NCBI RefSeq assembly: GCF_963576615.1
Contig: NC_088714.1
Span: 40,214,572-40,278,571, forward strand
Origin: Watersipora subatra
Taxonomy: Eukaryota > Bryozoa > Gymnolaemata > Cheilostomatida > Watersiporidae
Direction of reading: 5' to 3'
Length of the DNA stretch: 64,000 bases
Position 1 is the stretch's first letter, and each line of letters opens with the position of its first letter. Position numbers and translations under genes: made by a program. Positions 56,479 to 64,000 of this stretch are shown piece after piece. Under the pieces are notes generated by a model that saw only the letters and a program-made list of their open reading frames with translations, made no database searches and had not been told where the DNA came from.

Positions 56479-56625
56479 CTTCAAAAAGTCTTTCATGCTT
56501 GTTGAATATGCCGTCCTCATGGTTTGTGTAAAACTTGTTGCCATATTCGATTTCATGGGCTTTGATGGCTTGCTCAGCCTCGTCTAACAATGAGGCAAGA
56601 AAGAGCGGCATAATGCTTAAATGCA
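56479..56625 (-). CDS. Antisense gene, exon 1 (coding start at 56611)
   Basis: Minus strand: the acceptor tttttaattgcag precedes the exon and the donor TTTGAAG|gtaatc follows it. The ATG at 56611-56609 starts a 44-codon frame, MPLFLASLLDEAEQAIKAHE, then EIEYGNKFYTNHEDGIF and a basic end, leaving phase 1. The frame is also open upstream of this ATG to the acceptor, so an earlier coding exon cannot be excluded; a possible 5' exon with donor GGCAAG|gtaaag lies at 57009-57125. I do not recognise the protein. The first residues are hydrophobic but too short for a clear signal peptide. The whole gene lies inside the large intron of the TRIM-like gene, on the opposite strand. Confidence 0.58.
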
Positions 56626-57189
56626 CTGCAATTAAAAAATATATTTGGTAGGCCCTCAGGCTCCTCGTAGAAGTTGACTGTCGTCAGCGATCATGTCATT
56701 CAGCTATCGAGGCTTCGATAACCTACCGACATGATTGCAGACTACAGGCACGGGAGGCCTGTAGGTAGGCCTATATAAAAGATGAAATGATGAATACAAA
56801 AAGTCAGTTATAAATACATGATGACCCACTGAGGTCTTCTTTTAGGATTGAAGCAATATGAATATGCAGTGCATTTCAATTAATTTTTTAAGACAAATTG
56901 CAAGCAGTAAGCGACTCTGACTACTGAGGACTACTGATCACAGGCAGGCTGTCTAGTCCGAAAATATAACTGCCCTGCATTGCAGAAGACTACAAAAACT
57001 TGCTTTACCTTGCCTCCTCTCCTACACTTTTTGTGAACCAAACAGATGAGATACAGCCTAGGCCTGGCGGTGCTACTGACAGCGCACCATTGTAGTAACA
57101 AGTTCAAATAAAATTTGAAATACACAATTAAATGGTTGTTCCTTAGGTAGCTACATACTGTCGTTGTTTCAAAATGTGCTACAGTTGAG
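56626..57189. other. 5' region of the antisense gene
   Basis: Holds the possible 5' exon at 57009-57125 (minus) and an imperfect inverted repeat at 56648-56775 (ggtaggccctcaggct against the complement of gaggcctgtaggtaggcc). Confidence 0.35.
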
Positions 57190-57850
57190 ACTTGGTAGTA
57201 ATATAAAGTTAGTTGTTAAAAAAGTGTGTGCTTGCAGCAAATACAGTAAAGATAAGAAACTGATGTCTTCTGTTGCCTTCATTTTTACAATCAATGCCTA
57301 ACGAGATGCTAATACTAATATTTACAGTGAAATAAAATAGAATCATTTTAGGCTCTCAGAATGGTAACAAAGTGGACAACCGTTTTAATGTGCATTTTAT
57401 TTGTTCAGAACATAATCGTAACTTTTCAATATTTTATGTAATACTGCTTTACAAAAGTGTATTCATATTAAAAAATATAAAACTATTTTTCAAATATAAA
57501 CGAATACAGAATAATTAATGGTGTATTTTTGAGAAGATTTTTTCCGTTTTGTGAGCGTGTTACCATTTATTCTTAACAAGAAAAAACTACGATAAACAGC
57601 TATGTAAATACTCTATGTTATTTTGCTAAAAGAACTCATATTTGTAATTAAAAATTTGCTTGGACAAGATGCTTCCGTGATATTTTGTTAAACAAAAAGA
57701 TAACTACTCGATTTCTCAACAACTAAACGTTTGCAGTGGTTCGCTAACTTTAAAGCATTTGTATTTCCGGATTAAGCTCCACCCCTACAAAACGACCCAG
57801 AAACTGACCAGGTTTTGAGCCACTGCAATTATACCTGACCGTCCAAGCAC
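57190..57850 (-). mobile_element. Ty3/gypsy fragment 2b, non-coding end
   Basis: Inverted counterpart of 51782-52467. It directly adjoins the minus-strand integrase relic at 58.0-58.5 kb, which is the reason for calling both fragments gypsy. Small differences (tttaaag for ttttgcc near the end of the frame) show that the copies have been separate for some time. Confidence 0.6.
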
Positions 57851-58038
57851 TCTTCTCTTGCCTCCAAGGGTCTCAGTTGGCTAATCACCTCTTCTACAGA
57901 CCTTTGAGCGTACCCTTTTAATAAGAGACCATATCAACACGGTTGACACAGACACAACCTTTTATGGCTCTGACTGGCAATATCCCTCAGCTGTCAATCC
58001 AGTTAAAGGCTTGACTGGTGAGCGATATCATGAAAGCT

Positions 58039-58530
58039 CTATGTGCAACTTGCTCTATATTGCTGCCGATTGTTGTGCTCTATTACTCTGTTGGTCTGGG
58101 GGTGACATGGGGTGGTGTGTGATTTCTCCGTATGCCACAATTGACACTGCTCTGTCATCAGATGACTCTCGAACTGTTCTTCATGGTTTGTGTGGATCTG
58201 TTTTGGCAAACCTATGTAGCAGCAGACTTGTTTGTCCAGGGTGCTGGCTACCTCTGGCGCCATGGCTTTTGAGAAAGTCAAAGCATCCTGCCATTGGGTG
58301 AAGTAAGTCGGTTAATACCAGTATTTACTTGTTTCTTTCCGTTGTCATTGACAGTGGCCCCATCAATTCCACTACTACCTTTTGATAAGGGCATTCAGTG
58401 CACAGCCTCTGTTTTTCTCTGGCTGTCTTTGTCCAACCATGTTTCGCGGCTCTTAACCAGTCTTCTCACAGTTTTAGCTCGTACCAAATTAGACAGAGGC
58501 GACAGGTCATCTTACTTACTACAGGATGGG
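58039..58530 (-). pseudogene. Ty3/gypsy integrase core, second element (dead)
   Basis: Minus-strand reading, with frameshifts: W-RAAKHGWTKTAR then KVVVELMGPLSMTTERNK in place of the usual V-D--GPLP--, and from 58281 MTFSKAMAPEVASTL, GLPKQIHTNHEEQFES (the Asp of HSD is Asn here) and EKSHTTPCHPQTNRVIEHNNR (catalytic Glu present). It is a different gypsy lineage from the element at 34-39 kb, judging by the MTTERN block. Catalytic substitutions and frame breaks make it inactive. Confidence 0.8.
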
Positions 58531-59189
58531 CCTATATATGTGTTTGCCACATGATGGTCTCTCTGACAGTTGACAGGAAAACTGCACACTATCTGAACTG
58601 GTCATGGGGTAAAATTTGGGCTTCTAACACTCCATCCAGGCATATTCTGAAAATAATTGCCAGATTTTGTGTATTTGTCAGAACTGCTGACTCTCCATCC
58701 TTAGCTCTAATTTCTCGCAAGTCACCTCCAAGTCAGCTCCTTTCCTCTGAAAGTGCTTGGTGCATGGTGGCCACAAGCCCTGGGCCGGTGGCCAGCAAAT
58801 GTACCAGATTTTTGCCAATGTCAACTCAAACTTTTACCTAAGCATTGTCGCAAGGTGTTAAGGTGGTTTCGGCCAGTCTTAAGTCAACTTCTCTGGCTAC
58901 AACATTGAAGGTAGCGGGTTAACCCAAATGGCCAACCTCCTGACACAGGGGCAACTCCTGACACAGGTGCCCTATGGCGAGCTCCTTTTGAGAGGGTTCG
59001 ACATGTCTCAGCTCGATGAGCTCACACTGCTGGCAGTCTACATATCCGCCAGCGCAACTCTGAGGCATTACTGGATCTGCCAGCGAGGATCCACTGCAAC
59101 CCCTTTACTGCAACACAATAAACCAACAATTTCTATACTTTTCAACTTGATTGAGTCGAAAGGCATAAGTATATCGCAAAATCTCTAAT
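58531..59189 (-). mobile_element. Upstream part of the second gypsy relic, unreadable
   Basis: The base composition stays GC-richer than the surroundings, and scattered minus-strand pieces look protein-like, but RT or RNase H blocks could not be recognised. Open frames on the + strand (58398-58841 and 58928-59188) are shadows. Confidence 0.4.
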
Positions 59190-59295
59190 TGAACACCATT
59201 TATTATAACGCCACCTCTATATGACCACCACTAGAGAAGAGAGTTTAAAAAATAGAACGCCATGTCATTCAAATAGAGGTTTTACGCTATTTATA
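59190..59295. mobile_element. MITE fragment related to 41815-41970
   Basis: Contains gccacctctatatgaccacc and cattcaaatagaggttttac gctat, inverted relative to the copy in intron 1. One end is well kept, the other is worn. Confidence 0.5.
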
Positions 59296-59499
59296 AAAAT
59301 GAATATTTGATAATACATACAATGTTTGTGCATAAAGGGAACTGCGTATGGTGAAGATTTTCACCATTGAGGATTTACCCATCTTCAATATAGTATGATA
59401 GCCAATCTACACATAATACGCAGTTGTATGTTAATGCTACGTAAAGATGCTGAAGGTGAAATTGACATGACAGGAACATTGACGAAGTACAAAATCTAA

Positions 59500-60060
59500 T
59501 AATAAACCAATAATGTGGTTAACTTACCAAAAGCTAAGCCTTCATTCGCCACCCATCACTTTGTCTAGATCAGGAATAAATATCATTTCACCAATACCCA
59601 TATTTAAATCGTCTAGATCCCGCAATGCAAGAAAAAATATATGTGTGCACAGACTCATTTCAGTTAGGAGGTCTCAACCTTGCTCTGCTTAGAATTGGTC
59701 CCACTTTGGCAGCTTCATCAGGGAGACATCCAACTCATATTCCCTGATTTAGTGCTTGCTCATGCTGCTGCATCTGATCTCAAGAGACGTATTGTCAGCC
59801 GCACAGACAAACAAACAGAGCAAAATGCTGCATCAAATGGTGCATGCTTTTTCTGTTGTTTGTGGTGAAGTGACCAAAGCATTGGTTGTTCCTGTTGTTT
59901 AATACGGTGGCTACTTTCTCCATCTCCGGTTAGTTAACTGACTGAAAGCTACATGTTCATTCACTACCCTTTACTTTGTCTAGATCAGGAATAAATATGA
60001 TTTTACTAATACCAATAATCTAGGCAAACTTTCAATTTGTCAAGATCCAGCGACACAAAA
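59500..60060. repeat. Two direct copies of a 150-bp block, 0.41 kb apart
   Basis: ctttgtctagatcaggaata and its surroundings occur at about 59570 and 59980, including catt(c)accc before and cacaaaaaa(g/t)atat after. The copies are diverged. No function seen. Confidence 0.75.
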
Positions 60061-60164
60061 AAGATATACTTTTTTTTACAAAATACAAATATATTCTTGT
60101 CTATGTGTTATCTATAGTTTATGGATTATGAAAGTGTTTTACCTTTTATGTATTCTGTTTACAG

Positions 60165-60367
60165 ATGCTGGGATTAATCACACATTCAGTTCATTGAATG
60201 CTTTGAAGGAGGAGATAACTACTCATTTTAACAACCTACTTCAGTCTGCTTGTGAAAAGTTAACAGAGATTTGTAAGGTTGATAAACAGATATGGAAAGT
60301 TCTAGATGAGGAGGAGGTGGAGTGTGCTAAGAGAATACAGATAATAGAAAAAGTCCGAGATGAGCAG
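60165..60367 (+). CDS. TRIM-like protein, coiled-coil exon 1
   Basis: The acceptor ctgtttacag ends at 60164. Two bases complete a codon split in phase 1, which fits the duplicated exons at 49202 and 49854, and 67 codons follow to the donor GAGCAG|gtagtt at 60368 in phase 0. The peptide is helical with heptad-like Leu/Ile spacing (FSSLNALKEEITTHFNNLLQ, then LTEICKVDKQIWKVL and an acidic run). It is the start of the B-box C-terminal coiled coil that pairs TRIM proteins as antiparallel dimers. Confidence 0.75.
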
Positions 60368-60656
60368 GTAGTTTGATATGATGCATTTTCAACTAGTCTT
60401 ACAGAATATATTTTCTTCACCAGAGTAAAAATTTAGTTTTGGTCATCTTGCTTATTACAAACTTGCAGAGTGAATTGAAATCAAATTGCTGTTGAACAAT
60501 ACTAGCTCAACAGTCCAGTTTGCTATGTAATATTTATATTGAAAGCTTAAGTTCACCATCCCAAATATATTGGTTGTGATAAACAGCATCTATCAAAAAG
60601 CTTCAAATGTATGTACAACATAGTCCTAAGCCTTCTAGGTTATGTTTTGGTTTCAG
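60368..60656. other. Intron between the coiled-coil exons
   Basis: Ordinary intron of 289 bp with the acceptor tatgttttggtttcag. Confidence 0.7.
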
Positions 60657-60930
60657 ATTGAAATGATCAGAGAGGCAAGTGAGAAACTAAAAGAGCAGAT
60701 CCATGAGTACCAGAGAGAGCTGATAGATCAAGTAGAGTCATATAACACAGAGTTGATGGCTAAGAAGGAGAGACTAGAGGAGTCATGTACAGAAGTACGG
60801 AAGTGGTTGAGAGAGAGTCATGTGATTGAGAAGGTGGAGCAGAGGCAGCAGATGACAGATGAGCTGGTGAATAACACAGATCTAATGATTGACTGCCCAC
60901 TTACAAGGACTCCAGCCTTTATACAGACTA
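60657..60930 (+). CDS. TRIM-like protein, coiled-coil exon 2
   Basis: The frame continues in phase 0 for 91 codons, mostly charged helix (IREASEKLKEQIHEYQREL, then SYNTELMAKKERLEESCTEV and QRQQMTDELVNN). It ends with PLTRTPAFIQTS and the donor ACTA|gtgagt at 60931 in phase 1. Together the two exons give about 160 residues of coiled coil, the normal length for the family. No SPRY, NHL or filamin domain is seen inside the window. The sequence tctctttgtag at 63989-63999 is a candidate acceptor for the next exon at the very edge. Confidence 0.78.
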
Positions 60931-61291
60931 GTGAGTACATTTAGTTCTTTTCTGATGTGGAAGATAAACTCGAATCATCTTTAACAACTTTAATATAGTT
61001 ACAGTGATGTTAGAGGTTGTATAATTGATTAACCAATAAGGTGCTTATCATTGAATAATCAGTATCATTATTGGTCATTATCTTAATTACACAGTAAACA
61101 TGGTCAGGTGTTACATGGTATCCTAGACAGACTAACAGTTTTAATATTGCTACTATGTTGTTCAGCTATTGTTTAAATGTATTACAACAATAAAGTTATA
61201 TCATAAATTTTAAATTTATATTTACATGAGGCATCAGTTTGTAAGCAAAAAACTTGTAACCAAAAAAATGGCTTATGGCAATCTATCATAA

Positions 61292-62338
61292 TAACAACTA
61301 GAAATTCCAGTCATACAGCCCACGACCAAAGTGATATTGGAAAAAAGAAAGGGTACTGATGGTTGTGAAATGCAATATTAGCAGTCAAATAGCACTGCAT
61401 TGCAATAGGATAACTGCAATGGTAGCTGTAATGTACTGGGTGTGGGTGTTATTATGTACAACAAACAGCAATAATGAAAGGAAAAGATTATATGTTTATA
61501 TCTCTCCCCTGCAATAGAAGAAATGCAATATTAGAAGTAAAATGCACTGATATTATTAGAATAACCAATATTATTAATATAGTAATACAGTAATAATAGA
61601 AAACCAATGCACAATTTTGTTTACATTTCAAAACGTCATAGCTAACAATATCAAGAAGTTGTAATACTTATATAGATTTAAAAAAAATCTATTTAACAAA
61701 ACTATTTAGAAAAAATAATAAAAGTAACATATCACCCATCATCGATGTTGTTAGTGTGACTATAACACTTCAATAGTCATCCAAACTTATAATTAAATAT
61801 TGTAATAATCTCTTAAGAATTGTTAGAAAAAAATATCATCGTCATTTCCTTACTTTCACTGCATTGGACATCAGTTAGAATACCAAAGTACTCAAAAGTG
61901 TCTAAAATGTCAGTTACTTTTAAATCGGCAAAAAAGAAACGATTATATTTCAGTACTTCTACGTTAATTACAGAAACCTTCGGCAATTCGACAATGCTAT
62001 AGACCGATGAAATGTGCACAGTAAGGCTTAGCAAGTTTTAATAACGATTTTCGGTCAAATTAATCTGTCTATTTGTGTATAATCCGATCAGCTGGGTAAG
62101 GTTTAGGAATATGTCGACAATTTTCAAAGACTTGGTAACATATTTAAATATGTTGTTATGTGTTTTGTATCGTTATTATACTTAAACAACTCTACACAAA
62201 AATGGTTAAATTTGTTGATGAGATTTTGGTACAAGGGTTCGCGACGTTGTTGATGAATAATTTTCGCGAGTTGTGTGCACATGCATTTATCATAAAACTC
62301 TCAAACATTCGCTCCGCTCGTTTGGTCGTGGGATAAAC
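61292..62338 (-). mobile_element. Dispersed repeat family D, copy 2 (inverted)
   Basis: Matches 46631-47700 in reverse complement over its whole length, beginning ctagaaattccagtcatac and ending tcgtttggtcgtgggataaa. It lies in the last intron seen of the TRIM-like gene and adjoins the family A copy at 62346. Confidence 0.72.
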
Positions 62339-62345
62339 CGAGATT

Positions 62346-63160
62346 ACTGGCTTAGCTACACACATCAGCTCAGCCCCCTGACCGTTTCTTAGTAAATATT
62401 AACTCTTACACCATGGAGTGTTTTACTCGTTCAGATTGAATTAAGTTATGCTGAAAAACATTTAGGTTGCCGTTTACAATTTTTCTTTTTAACCATCCTA
62501 GACCGGAAATAAGGTACAACCATTGACAGTCTTAGTAACGTTGATTGACTGTGAGAGAAAAACCAGAAATTATAAAATATGGAAGCCATGATTTTATGCT
62601 GTGATTTCTGAGTAAAAGAAAAACAAGCTGGTCAATCTTTTCTCCAAAATATTAACCCGCTATCCTAAATTTATTGTGTCAAAGTTTTGGGTGGATCTGC
62701 TAACTCTGAGACCTGCAATCATTGTTTTGTATAAGTATTAAGGTAAGCCGTTATAAATGCTTTTGATAGCAAAGGAGTTAAGATGAGTATTCATAAAATA
62801 CAAAACAAAAAGTATAAGCATAACAATATAAGCATAATAACAAACATACCTTTCTGAATGACTAATATGCATATTACAAAATTTAACAAAATTATATTTG
62901 TTGTACCGCAATAAAATGGCATAACTAAGCTTATTATCAGTGCGCAGGCAAACCATGAAAATTATTATTTTAGTTCTTAGGACATATTTTTTATCCTCGA
63001 CCAATGAAATATACACAGTCATATTGCGGTCTTGTGAAAACGTGTGTGGCTGGCAACATTAGACAGCACTGATATCATGGAGTCGGCGTGCATCGAATAA
63101 TATATTAATTTCCTTAGATATCCCTGTCGGTAATAGATTTTCCCTTAAATCACATCAGCT
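62346..63160 (+). mobile_element. Dispersed repeat family A, copy 2 (uninterrupted)
   Basis: Matches 1212-1832, 3414-3779 and 6271-6340 in order. It lacks both insertions of copy 1, including the 2.49-kb TA-flanked element, and so serves as an empty-site reference (the site lies near 63107). An open frame at 62738-63022 (minus) is shared with copy 1 but has no recognised motif. Confidence 0.7.
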
Positions 63161-64000
63161 ATATCAGTACTTTCATTATATATTTCAGTACCTAAGAGTC
63201 TTGGCTTTTGAATGAGCCTAAATTCAATACACAAAGAATAATAGAACTATGAAAAATGGGGTGTCAAAAGTATGTCCTGCAACAAAAAACACTGGATTGT
63301 GTTTCCCATAATGTGATGTCATAATTATCATTTAGCCTTTATCGATTCCTGTCGCTGCCATCGAGGCTGCGCTTTTCTGTGACAATCGGTGCTCTTAAAC
63401 CCCTAAAGCGCTAATAATAAACTAGCATTCTAAATAATCAACAATGCCCGGGGATCGTGCTAACGCCCGACCAATACAAACACATGTTCTTGGTTAATAA
63501 GTTTCGGGTGATTGTAAGTGATTGGAAGTAGTTGCTTCTGTAGTAGTATTATAATCTGAAGACTTTGTATCGCTTTCCATGTTGCTTTTTAAATATGATT
63601 ATGCTTCAATAAGTATACTGTCGTTTATAAAGGTAATGAAATCACATCGATTAAATTTGGACCTGCAATGGCGTGCCTTAGGACTATATGCAAATTGCAC
63701 CTTCGCGAGATCACGCAATGCTTTAAATTAATTAGCCTGAAAAACTAACAGTTTTATTACACATGTTATGTGTTTAGAAGCATTACAACAATAAAGTGAT
63801 ATGGTAAATATTTAGATCTAAGATGACACAAAACATCAGGCTATAAGCTTTATTAACAACAGAGTTCTACGTTATTCTATCTGCATGTCTTCAGTTATTT
63901 AAACATCATGATGTTGAACAAACTGTTAGCAGCATCTGAGAGCAGCTGACTTTCATACATATAATCAGATCATTTCTCACTCTATTAGTCTCTTTGTAGC
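63161..64000. other. Right edge of the window, intron-like
   Basis: No repeat family or gene seen. A pyrimidine-rich stretch ending tctctttgtag at 63999 may be the acceptor of the next TRIM exon. Confidence 0.35.

Noticed and set aside
58398-58841. 147-codon + frame
   Set aside because: It lies opposite the minus-strand gypsy integrase relic and has no motif of its own.

Overview
The window looks like nuclear DNA of an invertebrate animal. It is AT-rich, its genes are split by introns with GT/AG borders, it is crowded with minisatellites and DNA-transposon relics, and it holds relics of Ty3/gypsy, LINE and SINE retroelements. A lophotrochozoan such as a mollusc or bryozoan is my guess, but no marker proves it. 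Nothing is prokaryotic: there are no operons, rRNA, intact tRNA genes or CRISPR arrays.

Host genes. (1) At the left edge (44-193, +) lies what looks like the last coding exon of a MACROD-type macrodomain protein. (2) Two + exons at 11649-11875 and 14435-14620 fit together in phase and give the C-terminal part of an unrecognised, probably membrane-anchored, Cys-tailed protein. (3) The main gene is a TRIM-like (RING, B-box 1, B-box 2, coiled coil) gene on the + strand. It starts at 39913, is followed through exons at 45251, 45758, 48558, 49202, 49854, 60165 and 60657, and probably continues past the right edge. It carries a tandem duplication of about 652 bp that doubles a 123-nt symmetric exon. 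(4) Inside its intron of about 10 kb, on the opposite strand, five exons (56625 down to 53388) join into an unrecognised soluble protein.

Mobile DNA, left to right. 1.2-6.3 kb: a dispersed repeat (family A; second copy at 62.3-63.2 kb) split by a TIR-bearing insertion and by a 2.49-kb TA-flanked element. 7.1-7.9 kb: a 31-bp satellite with dimeric order. 8.9-9.6 kb: a TA-flanked mariner-like MITE. 12.8-13.2 kb: a MITE inside a minisatellite. 15.2-17.4 kb: a 2.2-kb TTAA-flanked element (family B; inverted relative at 42.9-44.6 kb). 18.6 kb: a PIF/Harbinger-like MITE. 19.7-25.8 kb: integrase, DDE transposase and YqaJ-nuclease relics, split by a 2.34-kb composite hAT insertion with a perfect 8-bp target duplication. 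27.1-28.2 kb: a complete hAT element. 32.4-39.1 kb: an eroded Ty3/gypsy pol gene on the minus strand, cut by TTAA-flanked long-TIR elements (family C) and another TIR element. 46.6-47.7 and 61.3-62.3 kb: an inverted pair of 1.05-kb repeats (family D). Between them is a second, inner inverted pair of gypsy fragments that encloses the antisense gene.

Exon calls rest on splice sites, reading phase and recognisable motifs. No transcript evidence or database search was available. Several joins, above all in the TRIM gene between 45.9 and 48.6 kb, are incomplete.
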